Notes under the pieces: generated by a model
The model's database searches: none
What the model saw: only the letters and a program-made list of their open reading frames with translations
Told to the model about the DNA's origin: nothing
Part shown: piece by piece, positions 34,858 through 43,059 of the stretch
How the letters are laid out: every line of letters starts with the position of its first letter
Numbering within the stretch: position 1 is the first letter of the stretch
Program-made: the position numbers and the translations under genes
Assembly (NCBI RefSeq): GCF_030268965.1
Contig: NZ_BSSE01000006.1
Coordinates: 62,001-126,000, forward strand
Reading direction: 5' to 3'
Source: Microtetraspora sp. NBRC 16547
GTDB taxonomy: Bacteria > Actinomycetota > Actinomycetes > Streptosporangiales > Streptosporangiaceae
DNA length: 64,000 nt

Positions 34858-35130
34858 ATGGACGAGACGAACGCGACACAGGCGGTGCGGCTGCTCGCAG
34901 TGCGGCTGCCGTCCTGGACCGTCTGGTACGGCCGGCACACCGGCCACTTCTGGGCCCTGCCCGTGACACGCGACCTCGCTGCCGCGCCACACATTGAGTC
35001 GCGTACGGCTGCCCAACTGGAGCAGCAGGCGTGGGAGATTGAGCGCTGTTTCCGAGCCTGGCCTATGCGGCCCCAGCGCGTCTGGCCAATCTCCCATTCC
35101 CGGCAGCGTCGTACAGCGGAGGCATCGTGA
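34858..35130 (+). CDS. small hypothetical protein of actinomycete XRE loci
   Basis: A 90-residue soluble protein starting MDETNATQAVRLLAVRLPSW, with the conserved-looking core WYGRHTGHFWALP and a helical C-terminus. I know similar short proteins only as hypothetical actinomycete genes near XRE regulators. I start it at the ATG at 34858, because the open frame upstream (from 34513) runs over the antisense XRE remnant. It overlaps the next gene by 4 bases. Confidence 0.65.
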   Translation: MDETNATQAVRLLAVRLPSWTVWYGRHTGHFWALPVTRDLAAAPHIESRTAAQLEQQAWEIERCFRAWPMRPQRVWPISHSRQRRTAEAS

Positions 35131-35417
35131 TCAGGGATGAGGCGATCGAGAACCTCCGCCGCGAACTGAAGGGCGTGGAGGTTCCCACTGAGGACAGGGA
35201 CGTGTTCCGGATGAACTCCGGTAATCCGATGCTGAGCCTCGCCCCCGGGCTCGTCGTCTGGACGGGGCTGATGCGCGTGTACCGATGGGCGGGGCCGGAT
35301 CGGCGCTGGCATCTTCACCCGGCAAGTGACCCCGCCGGTGCCGCCCGCCTGATCGCTCCGCTGTACCTGGAGCGGATGCCTGACTTCGATCAGGTCTTCC
35401 AGGCCGGCCCCCTATGA
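35127..35417 (+). CDS. small hypothetical protein
   Basis: A 96-residue protein (MIRDEAIENLRRELKG, then GLVVWTGLMRVYRWAGPDRR, then PLYLERMPDFDQVFQ). No known domain, signal peptide or membrane helix. ATGA overlap with the previous gene shows that they are co-translated, and the broken XRE regulator was probably their controller. Confidence 0.6.
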   Translation: MIRDEAIENLRRELKGVEVPTEDRDVFRMNSGNPMLSLAPGLVVWTGLMRVYRWAGPDRRWHLHPASDPAGAARLIAPLYLERMPDFDQVFQAGPL

Positions 35418-35825
35418 GAGAGGCCTTCTGAGCGGGCGCGGCGATGCGACAGAGGTGCGGTCTCGCGCCGTCGCGCCTTTCGCCCGGCGAGTCCAGCGGG
35501 ATCGCACCTGGGGGTCGATCCCGTAGCCCTGCGCGTAGGCGAAGTGGGGCTCGCCGGGCTCTTTCAACGGATCCAGGCGACGGGACTGCCGCGTCACATC
35601 TCCTTGTTTGGAGGGACTTCGAAGGTTCGGTTGGGCTGAAACCTCGAATGTCACCGAGAGAGTGCCTATTCACGGAGATACCCACAAATATGCATTTGCC
35701 CAGCTCAAGAGGTAGAGCGAGGTAAGGGATCTGTTGCTTGAAACGTAGGTGGCGAGCCCGGCGGGCCGACTAATCTGACGACCTCACGTAGCTGTTTACT
35801 GCCTCTCAGTAAAGGTTGCTGGTCA
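35418..35825. other. intergenic region before the Tad operon
   Basis: About 400 bases with no gene recognised. The promoter of the Tad-pilus operon is expected at its right end. Confidence 0.45.
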
Positions 35826-36392
35826 GTGAGGGTTGTTTCGCCATGCCCAAAATGGGCGCCGTTCCCGATAAGGGCGATCTTCGTCGTAGTTGTGGCGGTC
35901 AGCGCTTGTCAGGCGGGAGACACCACGCCTACGCCGGATCGCAGTACGACGATGCCCTCCGCCAGTCGGACGCCGGGTCCCTCAACAAGTGACGAAGCGA
36001 TCGTGGCCGTGTACCGCGATCTCTACCCAGCCGGCCAACGTGCCGAACGGGCTCTGCCCGAGGAGCGCACGGCGATCCTCGAACGCGTGGCCACCCAGCC
36101 GTTGCTGAACCGGATGCTCCGCGGGATTGCCGCGCTCCGCGCCACAGGCCGCGTCACCTGGGGTGGCCCTGCGATCCACACGTTCGACGTGCGGATCAAG
36201 GACGACCGTGCGACCCTGCACGACTGCCAGGACGGCAGCAAAGCTGGCCAAGCGGACGACAAGACCGGTAAGCGTCTCACCCACGGCACGACCGGTACGC
36301 ACCTGATCAGCATGCTCCTCAAGGGCCGGGACGGCGCGTGGCGGGTCTCGAAGGTGGAACAGGTGGAAGAGCCTTGCTCGCCTACGGCCTGA
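35826..36392 (+). CDS. predicted lipoprotein at the head of the Tad-pilus operon
   Basis: A 188-residue protein with an N-terminal signal sequence (IRAIFVVVVAVSAC) whose Cys near residue 28 fits a lipobox. A Thr/Ser/Pro linker follows (TPTPDRSTTMPSASRTP). The mature domain (YRDLYPAGQRAERALPEE, then RVTWGGPAIHTFDVRIKDDR, then MLLKGRDGAWRVSKVEQVEE) resembles small NTF2-like extracellular domains. It starts at a GTG at 35826. It overlaps the next gene and begins a run of about twelve co-directional genes, so it is probably surface-exposed with the pilus apparatus. Confidence 0.65.
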   Translation: MRVVSPCPKWAPFPIRAIFVVVVAVSACQAGDTTPTPDRSTTMPSASRTPGPSTSDEAIVAVYRDLYPAGQRAERALPEERTAILERVATQPLLNRMLRGIAALRATGRVTWGGPAIHTFDVRIKDDRATLHDCQDGSKAGQADDKTGKRLTHGTTGTHLISMLLKGRDGAWRVSKVEQVEEPCSPTA

Positions 36393-37189
36393 GCTCCGCC
36401 CTCGCAGCCGCGCTTGCCTTCGTCTCCCTCGGAAACGACAACGGCGTCGAGGTGTCGGGCCAGTACGCCGGTTACATCATTTCTGGGAAGCAAGCGCCTC
36501 GGCCTGGTGCCGCTACTCCAGTTGGTAAGGGATCTGGGGTTACGTGCTCCTACACGCCGTGGGCGGTTGACGGGCGGAAGAACGGTGGCCTTGAATTCGT
36601 CGACCCTGGCAGCAATCCCAACGATGAGCCCTCCGGCAAAGGGGCCTACTACCTCGTCGAATGTTCCGACGGGTACCGGGACGTCATATGGGTTCGGAAG
36701 AAGTTCGACCCGAGTGTCACGCCTGAGCAGCTCGCTCGCCAGGCGTACAAGCTGATTCCGATCAAGCCGCCGAACGTGCTCACCGCGCCGCCACGCGGCA
36801 AGGAAGGACTTGTCGGCCTCCCGCACTGGTTCTACCTCGCCAAAGGCGAGTGGACGGCCAGGTCGAAGCGGCTGCAAACCGGTCTTGTCTGGGCTGAGGC
36901 GACCGCGACACCGCAGCGGATGACTGTCAGCACCGGTGATGGCAAGACGATCATCTGCGACGGTCCCGGCACTGCTTACGACCCTGCCAGAAGCGCTGGT
37001 GAGCAGAGTTCCACCTGCTCCTACCGCTATCCGCGCCCGAACAGCTCCTATCGGGTCACTGTGACCGTGACCTGGCGCGGCACCTGGCGCGGCTCGGGTG
37101 GGGCCGGCGGCACGCTGCCGCCCATCGCCCGATCGGTCACGTTCCCGATCCGCGTCGTCGAAGCCCAGGCGCTCGTCACGAAGGGATAG
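36374..37189 (+). CDS. predicted secreted protein of the Tad-pilus operon
   Basis: A 271-residue protein with a signal peptide at residues 1-20 (LAYGLSSALAAALAFV) and a beta-rich extracellular part (KGAYYLVECSDGYRDVIWVR, then GDGKTIICDGPGT, then CSYRYPRPNSSYRVTVTVTW). Four Cys residues could form disulphides. I use the TTG at 36374 because it places the signal peptide at the N-terminus. A GTG at 36338 would give 12 more residues and a longer overlap with the lipoprotein gene. Unknown function. Position suggests a surface component. Confidence 0.6.
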   Translation: MLAYGLSSALAAALAFVSLGNDNGVEVSGQYAGYIISGKQAPRPGAATPVGKGSGVTCSYTPWAVDGRKNGGLEFVDPGSNPNDEPSGKGAYYLVECSDGYRDVIWVRKKFDPSVTPEQLARQAYKLIPIKPPNVLTAPPRGKEGLVGLPHWFYLAKGEWTARSKRLQTGLVWAEATATPQRMTVSTGDGKTIICDGPGTAYDPARSAGEQSSTCSYRYPRPNSSYRVTVTVTWRGTWRGSGGAGGTLPPIARSVTFPIRVVEAQALVTKG

Positions 37190-37193
37190 CCCC

Positions 37194-37850
37194 ATGCTCC
37201 ACCGGCTCACGCCGACCAGGGAACAGGGCCACGTCTCGCACGTCCGTCCGCTCCCGGGTAGGCGTCGCCCCGCGATGCTCGTGGCGAGCGTCGCGTTGAC
37301 CGCACTCGGCGCGCTCATCGCCTGGGAGGTGTACGGCGTCGCCGGCCACCAGACGCCCGTGCTCGTCATGGCCCGCGATGTCCCGATCGGGCAGCAACTC
37401 CAGGCACAGGATCTGAGAACCGTGGCCATGGGCATGGACCCGGCGGTCCACTCGTTGGAGGCCGTCGACAAGAGCGCGGTGATCGGCAAGAGAGCCGCGG
37501 TGGACCTGAAAGCCGGGAGCCTCCTCGCACCCAGCCAGATTGCAGAGATACTCATCCCCGCGCCGAACCAGGTCGTTGTCCCCCTGGCGTTGAAGGCGAG
37601 CCAGCTCCCGGCCAGGGGGATCCAGCCCGGTGATCGCGTAGTGGCCACCGCCGTACTTTCCAGCACGCCGGAGGGGCAGAGCGGCAGGGTCTCCATGGAT
37701 CACCTCGCCCGGGTCGATCGTGTTGGCCAGCCGGACGCCGACGGGCTCATCGTGGTGGATCTCGTCGTCCCGGCTGCGGACGGTACGGCTCTCGCGCGCC
37801 AGGCCGCCATGGGGAAGGTCGCGATCGTTCTCCAGTCCAGGGCGGGGTGA
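37194..37850 (+). CDS. SAF-domain (CpaB/RcpC-like) pilus protein
   Basis: A 218-residue protein with one membrane helix (residues about 28-48, MLVASVALTALGALIAW) followed by a SAF domain: VLVMARDVPIGQQLQAQDL, then GKRAAVDLKAGSLLAPSQI, and a second half ending in VVVPLALKASQLPARGIQPG. This is the usual CpaB/RcpC arrangement. In Tad systems CpaB sits with the assembly machinery. It starts 4 bases after the previous stop and 4 bases precede the next start. Confidence 0.75.
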   Translation: MLHRLTPTREQGHVSHVRPLPGRRRPAMLVASVALTALGALIAWEVYGVAGHQTPVLVMARDVPIGQQLQAQDLRTVAMGMDPAVHSLEAVDKSAVIGKRAAVDLKAGSLLAPSQIAEILIPAPNQVVVPLALKASQLPARGIQPGDRVVATAVLSSTPEGQSGRVSMDHLARVDRVGQPDADGLIVVDLVVPAADGTALARQAAMGKVAIVLQSRAG

Positions 37851-37854
37851 GGCG

Positions 37855-38598
37855 ATGCTGGTCGTGCTCTGCTCGGGCGGTCACAGCCCTGGGGTGACGA
37901 CGACCGGACTCGCGCTCACTCTCGCCTGGCCGCGCGATGTGTTGTTCGCCGAATGCGATCCCGCCGGCGGCAGCCTGCTGTCCGGCTATCTGGTGGGCCA
38001 GCCACGAGAGCGTGGCCTGGGGGAGTGGGCGGTCCAGCTCCGACGTGGAGCCGATCCGGAAACGGTGCTGGGCGAGCAGGTCTATCACCTGGGTGGTCCC
38101 GAGAACCGGTGGGTTCTTCCCGGTCTCGCCGAGCCGGCCCAGATGGCCTCGGTCCAGCCGCTGTGGCCCGGCATCGCCGACACCTTCGCCGCGATACCCG
38201 GAGATGTGATCGCGGACGTCGGACGGGTCGGTGGCTCGGACACGCCCACCGCGTTGCTGATCCGTGCGGACCAGGTGCTCGTTGTGGCCCGCCCCACCCT
38301 CATGGACCTGTCCGCGGCGGCTCCCCGCCTTGCCGAGATCAAGGGGCTGCGCGGTCCCCGGCCGGATCCGCGCGTCCTGCTCGTCGGCGCGGGGCCGTAC
38401 AGCCGGAAGGAGGTCGCCCGGACGCTCGGCGCTGAGGTGGTTGACCACCTTCCGCATGACCCGCGAGCGGCCGCAGTGCTGTCGCACGGTGCGGGCAACG
38501 AACGGTACGTGCCGCGTTCCCTGCTGCTGCGGGCCGCGCGCTCGCTCGCCGAAACCCTCTGGGATCAGGCCGTACGGGACGAGGTGACGGCGCGGTGA
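37855..38598 (+). CDS. CpaE/TadZ-like P-loop ATPase
   Basis: A 247-residue MinD/ParA-fold protein. The N-terminus has a variant Walker A (SGGHSPGVTTTGLALTL), then FAECDPAGGSLL and GDVIADVGRVGG, as in CpaE/TadZ proteins that place the Tad machine at the cell pole. The N-terminal receiver-like domain of longer CpaE proteins is absent. The canonical Lys pair of Walker A is not present, so ATP hydrolysis may be weak. It overlaps the ATPase gene by 4 bases. Confidence 0.72.
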   Translation: MLVVLCSGGHSPGVTTTGLALTLAWPRDVLFAECDPAGGSLLSGYLVGQPRERGLGEWAVQLRRGADPETVLGEQVYHLGGPENRWVLPGLAEPAQMASVQPLWPGIADTFAAIPGDVIADVGRVGGSDTPTALLIRADQVLVVARPTLMDLSAAAPRLAEIKGLRGPRPDPRVLLVGAGPYSRKEVARTLGAEVVDHLPHDPRAAAVLSHGAGNERYVPRSLLLRAARSLAETLWDQAVRDEVTAR

Positions 38599-39908
38599 GT
38601 TTCGATGCGCAGCGGGCTGTGCGGGAGATCCTGCCCAGGGTCACCGAAGCTCTGGACGATGCCGGGTCGACTGGCGACGACGCGATCCGCGAGTTCGCGA
38701 AGGCGGCCATCACCGATCTGGTCCGCGAGTACGTCGACAACCGGGCGCTGGCGGGCAGGGACGTGCCCAGCCTGACGGAGGAACGGCTGCTCGCCGAGGC
38801 CGTCTACAACGAGATCTTCGAGCTGGGGCGTCTCCAGCCCTTCGTCGACGATCCCGAGGTGGAGAACATCGACGTCAACGGCTATGACCAGGTGTGGATC
38901 ACCTACTCCGACGGCCGGAAGTTGCTCGGCCCGCCCGTCGCGGACAGCGACGAGGAACTGGTGGAGAACGTCCGCAGGTGGGCCGCCTACCAGGGGCAGA
39001 CCGCCAGGGACTTCTCGATCGCCCGGCCACGTCTCCACCTGTCGGTCGGACACCGGACCCGCATGGCGGCCCTGATGGGCGTCACGCCGCGCCCGTGTCT
39101 GTCCATTCGCAGGCACGGCATGTTGGAGGCCGACCTTGACGACCTGGTGCTGAACGGCACCCTGGACAAGGGGCTCCGCGCGTTTCTGGGCGCCGCCGTA
39201 CGGGCTCGCAAGGACGTCGTGATCACTGGCGGCATGGGGGACGGCAAGACCACCTTCGCCCGCGCGCTCGCCGCCGAGATCGACCCGAATGAGCGGATCG
39301 CCACCGTGGAGAAGGAGTACGAACTCTTCCTCCACCTGCAGACCGACCGCCACCGCGACGTGCTCGCCCTGGAGGCCCGGGAGGGCAACACCGAAGGGCT
39401 GGGCGCGATCAGCATGCACCAGCTCATCGAGGACGCGCTGCGGTTCAATGTTCGCCGCATCATCGTCGGCGAGGTCCGCGGCGATGAGCTGGTGCCGATG
39501 CTGGAGGCGATGAACACCGGCGGCAACGGCTCCATCTGCACCATGCACGCCGACTCGGCCGACCAGGTGTTCGCCCGGATGCTCATCCTCGCCGGATCGG
39601 GCGGCCTCACGATCGCCGCCGACACGCTGTTCCGCACGATCGGCATGGCCGTGGACTTCGTCGTCCATCTCGGCCACGAGCTCCGCCATGACATCGACGG
39701 GCTGGTCAACCGCCGCTACGTCGCAGAGATCAACGAAGTCCTCCCGACCGGCGACGGCATGGAGCCCGCGGTCAACCACGTCTACGTCCCCGGGCCCGAT
39801 GGCCGCGCCGTCCCGAACACGATCCCGCAGTGCATGCACGAGCTGGTCGCCGCCGGGTTCGACCCGGACCTGTTCGTGCCCCGTGTCTGGAGCGGAGGGT
39901 ACGCATGA
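38595..39908 (+). CDS. tadA: TadA/CpaF secretion ATPase
   Basis: A 437-residue type II/IV secretion ATPase powering assembly of the Flp pilus. Motifs: GGMGDGKTTFARALAAE (Walker A), EKEYELFLHL (Asp/Glu box region), RRIIVGEVRGDELVPML (Walker B), and the His box SICTMHADSA. The N-terminus has the typical EYVDNRALAGRD and FVDDPEVENIDVNGYDQVW. Length and motif order are those of CpaF. It starts at GTG 38595 and shares 4 bases with both neighbours. Confidence 0.93.
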   Translation: MSFDAQRAVREILPRVTEALDDAGSTGDDAIREFAKAAITDLVREYVDNRALAGRDVPSLTEERLLAEAVYNEIFELGRLQPFVDDPEVENIDVNGYDQVWITYSDGRKLLGPPVADSDEELVENVRRWAAYQGQTARDFSIARPRLHLSVGHRTRMAALMGVTPRPCLSIRRHGMLEADLDDLVLNGTLDKGLRAFLGAAVRARKDVVITGGMGDGKTTFARALAAEIDPNERIATVEKEYELFLHLQTDRHRDVLALEAREGNTEGLGAISMHQLIEDALRFNVRRIIVGEVRGDELVPMLEAMNTGGNGSICTMHADSADQVFARMLILAGSGGLTIAADTLFRTIGMAVDFVVHLGHELRHDIDGLVNRRYVAEINEVLPTGDGMEPAVNHVYVPGPDGRAVPNTIPQCMHELVAAGFDPDLFVPRVWSGGYA

Positions 39909-40741
39909 CTCAGTGGTTCGCCGCGCTCGCTGGCGCGCTGCTGATCGCGGGACCGCTGCTCGCCGTCGCCGGGACCCGCCCAGTGCAGGAACGGCCGCCG
40001 CGGCCATCGCGGCGACGGCTACCGCGAATCCCGGCCATCCCGGCTGTCTCTGCCCTGGTCGCGTTCGCCGTGACGTTGTGGCTCACGAGCTGGCCCGTTG
40101 CAGCAGTGGGAGCGGCGGTGGGCGTGGTGGTCCTGCCGCGCATGCTGACCAACCGCGAGACCGCACGCCGGATCGAGCGGCTCGAAGCGCTGGAGGCGTG
40201 GACCCGTCACCTCGCCGACGTCCTCGGCGGCAGCGCGGGCATCGAGGAGGCGCTGCAGTCCAGCGCCGGCAATCCACCGGCGCCGATCGCGGCTGAGGTC
40301 CGGGCACTGGCGCGCCGGCTCGCCTTCCGCACTCCCACTGAACAAGCACTGCGCACGTTTGCCGACGACCTGGACGACCCGACCGGAGATGTGATCGCCG
40401 CCGCGCTGATCCTGGCCTGTCGGGCACGGGGCAAGGGGTTGCGCGAGGTCCTGCAGGGTCTCGCGCGCACGGTGGCCAAGGACGTGGCGGCCCGGCGGGA
40501 GATCGACGCCGAACGCGCCACCCATCGCACCACGGCCCGATGGGTCATCGGTGCGTTGCTCGGTTACACCGCCTTCGCGCTGCTCAACCGGGCCTATGTC
40601 GCGCCGTTCGGCACCTTCGGCGGCCAGGTCGTGCTTGCCATCGTCATCTCCCTGTACGCGGGGGCCTTCGCGTGGCTGTACCGCCTGGCCAGGCCACCGA
40701 AGGGGCACCGGTTCATCAATCCATCGGGGGAGACCTCGTGA
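39905..40741 (+). CDS. tadB: TadB-like inner-membrane pilus platform protein
   Basis: A 278-residue type II secretion F-domain protein. It has two N-terminal helices (LAGALLIAGPLLAVAG; ALVAFAVTLWLTSWPVAAVGAAVGVVVLP), the F domain (LEAWTRHLADVLGGSAGIEEAL, then ALILACRARGKGLREVLQGLA) and two C-terminal helices. It pairs with TadC to form the platform on which TadA acts. It overlaps TadA and TadC genes by 4 bases. Confidence 0.85.
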   Translation: MTQWFAALAGALLIAGPLLAVAGTRPVQERPPRPSRRRLPRIPAIPAVSALVAFAVTLWLTSWPVAAVGAAVGVVVLPRMLTNRETARRIERLEALEAWTRHLADVLGGSAGIEEALQSSAGNPPAPIAAEVRALARRLAFRTPTEQALRTFADDLDDPTGDVIAAALILACRARGKGLREVLQGLARTVAKDVAARREIDAERATHRTTARWVIGALLGYTAFALLNRAYVAPFGTFGGQVVLAIVISLYAGAFAWLYRLARPPKGHRFINPSGETS

Positions 40742-41607
40742 TCGGACTTGTTCTGGCCTCCGGCGCATTGATCGGCCTCGGCATATCGTTGGCGATCGCC
40801 GTGCTGTTCCCTGCTCCGCCCGCACTGGCGCCCGCGATGGAACGGCTCCGGCCGGGTGCGAGCCGTATGGAACCGGACGGGAACTGGCGCACACATCTGG
40901 CCAGAAGGCTCGCGGGAACGGTGATCGGGGCGCGCGTCCCGCATGCGGACCTGGCGCTGCTCGGCAAGACCGCCAACGACTATCTCGCCCAGAAGGGTCT
41001 GATGATCCTGCTCGCGGCAGTAGGCCCGGTCGTGTTCTGGGCCTGGTGCGCGCTGCTCGGCGTCACCCTGCCCTGGGCGCTCTCCTGGGCAGCGTGCGCG
41101 GCCTTCGCCGTGGCAGTGTTCTTCGCCCCGGACGCGGCGGTTCGTGGCCAGGCCGCCGAGGCGCGTAAGGCGTTCCGGCAGGCGATCGTCGCGTACCTGG
41201 ACCTCGTGGCACTCGCCCGCGCGGCCGGATCGGGACCAGCTGACGCGCTGGAGTCCGCCGCGAAGGTGGGCGAAGGGTGGACGTTCCGACGGCTCGGCCT
41301 CGCACTCGATCCGGCACGCCGCGGCACCGGTAGCGCATGGGACGAGCTCACCCGCCTGGCAGAGGAGATCGGCGTTCCCGAACTCGCCGACCTGGCCTCC
41401 ATCGCCAGGCTCGCCGGTACCCGCGGCGCTGGCATCCTCGACACCCTCATGGCCAAGGCCCAGTCCCTCCGCGAGGTGGAGCTGTCCACCGAGGTCTCCA
41501 AGGCCCGATCCCGCACCGAGACCATGACCGTCCCGATGGCTCTATCAGTCATCGGCTTCCTGCTGTTGCTCGGCTATCCCGCCTTCGCCCGGATGGCCGG
41601 AGGCTGA
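40738..41607 (+). CDS. tadC: TadC-like inner-membrane pilus platform protein
   Basis: A 289-residue F-domain protein starting at GTG 40738. It has an N-terminal helix, two central helices (LMILLAAVGPVVFWAWCALLG; AACAAFAVAVFFAP), the F domain (RQAIVAYLDLVALARAAGSGPADALE, broken here by GEGWTFRRLG), and a C-terminal helix ending LLLLGYPAFARMAGG. It is the expected partner of the preceding TadB-like protein. Confidence 0.85.
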   Translation: MIGLVLASGALIGLGISLAIAVLFPAPPALAPAMERLRPGASRMEPDGNWRTHLARRLAGTVIGARVPHADLALLGKTANDYLAQKGLMILLAAVGPVVFWAWCALLGVTLPWALSWAACAAFAVAVFFAPDAAVRGQAAEARKAFRQAIVAYLDLVALARAAGSGPADALESAAKVGEGWTFRRLGLALDPARRGTGSAWDELTRLAEEIGVPELADLASIARLAGTRGAGILDTLMAKAQSLREVELSTEVSKARSRTETMTVPMALSVIGFLLLLGYPAFARMAGG

Positions 41608-41625
41608 CCCCTCCCGGAGGTACTC

Positions 41626-41841
41626 ATGATGACCAACAAGGGCCTGCTCGCCATGTGCGTACGAGCGAGAGAGTGCCTGTCCGCGGTGAACCGGTACGCG
41701 GCGCGGCGTGGCGCGGAGCCGGAACGGGGCGCGTCCACCCTGGAGTGGGTGATCATCGCCGCCATCGTGTTCCTGCTCGCCATCGCCGCAGGAGCGAAGA
41801 TCACTCAAGCCGTGAACGAGCAACTGGACAAGATCGGATGA
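41626..41841 (+). CDS. Flp-family pilin precursor
   Basis: A 71-residue prepilin. A basic leader is followed by RGASTLEWVIIAAIVFLLAI, the hydrophobic helix with the Glu at position +5 that is typical of Flp/type IV-like pilins. Cleavage is expected after Gly at the RGAST junction (residue about 36). The mature pilin would be about 35 residues. A GGAGG lies upstream of the ATG at 41626. No prepilin peptidase gene is seen in the window, so that enzyme must be encoded elsewhere. Confidence 0.82.
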   Translation: MMTNKGLLAMCVRARECLSAVNRYAARRGAEPERGASTLEWVIIAAIVFLLAIAAGAKITQAVNEQLDKIG

Positions 41842-42212
41842 CGGCTCGCGAGCGGGGCTCGGCGACCCTGGAGGCCGCGGTCGTCTACCCCGCGGTCCTC
41901 CTGCTGATCCTGCTCGCGGTCAACACCGCGCTGTGGTTCCACGCCCGGAACATCGCCCTTTCCGCAGCCCAGGAAGGGCTCCGTGTAGGACGCGCGTACG
42001 GCTCCAGCCTCTCGGCAGGGCAAGGGACGGCGGAACGCTTCGTCAGGCAGGTCGGCGGATCGTTTCTCCAATCGCCGACGGTGAACGTCGACCGGACGGG
42101 AGACACGGTTGTGGTGACGGTTCGGGGCCAGGCGATCAGCCTGGTCCCGCTGCTCAACCTCACCGTCGAGCAGGTCGCCCGAGCCCCATTGGAGAAGTGG
42201 ACCTCCGGATGA
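41838..42212 (+). CDS. TadE-like pseudopilin
   Basis: A 124-residue protein starting MTARERGSATLEAAVVYPAV with a hydrophobic helix LLLILLAVNTALWF. ERGSATLE is the TadE-family cleavage-like motif. A soluble C-terminal domain follows (VNVDRTGDTVVVTVRGQA). It overlaps both neighbours by 4 bases. Confidence 0.82.
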   Translation: MTARERGSATLEAAVVYPAVLLLILLAVNTALWFHARNIALSAAQEGLRVGRAYGSSLSAGQGTAERFVRQVGGSFLQSPTVNVDRTGDTVVVTVRGQAISLVPLLNLTVEQVARAPLEKWTSG

Positions 42213-42640
42213 CACAGCATCCTGATCGAGGCTCCATGGCGCTGGAAACGGCGATCATCGCGCCCGCCCTGCTCGCCATGCTGGTCATGATGATCGCCGT
42301 CGGTCGCGTCACCATCGCCCACGGAGCCATCGACGCCGCAGCCAGGGACGCGGCCCGCCAAGCGTCCATCGCGCGAGATCCGGCGTCGGCGCGCTCGGCC
42401 GCGCAGGCGAGCGCGCGCGACGCTCTCGCACGCGAAGGGCTGAAGTGCGACCCCTCCGTGACCGTGGACACCAGCGGCTTCTCCACCCCAGTGGGGACCT
42501 CCGCCGTCGTGGCCGCCACCGTGACCTGCGACATCGAACTGAGCGACCTCGCACTACCCGGAACCCCAGGCTCCAAAAAGCTCACCAGCAACTTCACCAG
42601 CCCGATCGACCCCTTCCGCGCGAGGGGAGACCAACCATGA
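42209..42640 (+). CDS. TadE/TadF-like pseudopilin
   Basis: A 143-residue protein starting MTQHPDRGSMALETAIIAPA, with the DRGSMALE motif and a hydrophobic helix LLAMLVMMIAVGRV. The domain beyond has AARDAARQASIARD, two Cys (C in LKCDPS and VTCDIE) that may form a disulphide, and a strand-rich end. It resembles the TadE family. Overlaps both neighbours by 4 bases. Confidence 0.8.
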   Translation: MTQHPDRGSMALETAIIAPALLAMLVMMIAVGRVTIAHGAIDAAARDAARQASIARDPASARSAAQASARDALAREGLKCDPSVTVDTSGFSTPVGTSAVVAATVTCDIELSDLALPGTPGSKKLTSNFTSPIDPFRARGDQP

Positions 42641-43059
42641 ACCTGACCGACGACCGCGGCTCCGTCACCGCCTTCTCGGTGGTCTTCGCCCTGGCACTGC
42701 TCATCTGCGCCGGCCTCGTGGTGGACGGCGGGGCGAAGATCCAGGCATACCGGGAGGCGTACGCGGTGGCCGAGGAGGCCGCCCGCGCCGGAGCGGGACA
42801 GATCGATGTTGACCGGGCCTACGCACAAGGCGGCCGGTTTGAGGTCGACACCTCCAAGGCGGTAGCGGCAGCTCGTGGCTACCTCGCCTCGGCCAGACAT
42901 GCGGGCAACGTCGCGATGACCGGAAGCCGGACCATTCAGGTCACCGTCACCGTGTCCAAGCCGACCACGCTCGTCTCCCTGATCGGCATCGCCAACGTGA
43001 CCGCGACCGCCAAGGCGTCAGCGCGGATGCTCCACGGCATCGAGCAAGGACGATCATGA
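42637..43059 (+). CDS. TadG/Flp-associated minor pilin-like protein
   Basis: A 140-residue protein starting MNLTDDRGSVTAFSVVFALA, another RGSVT prepilin-like motif before a hydrophobic helix, followed by VVDGGAKIQAYREAYAVAEE, typical of the TadG/TadE N-terminal region. The long vWA part of full TadG proteins is missing. It is the last pilin-like gene before the LysM-BTAD gene, with which it overlaps by 4 bases. Confidence 0.78.
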   Translation: MNLTDDRGSVTAFSVVFALALLICAGLVVDGGAKIQAYREAYAVAEEAARAGAGQIDVDRAYAQGGRFEVDTSKAVAAARGYLASARHAGNVAMTGSRTIQVTVTVSKPTTLVSLIGIANVTATAKASARMLHGIEQGRS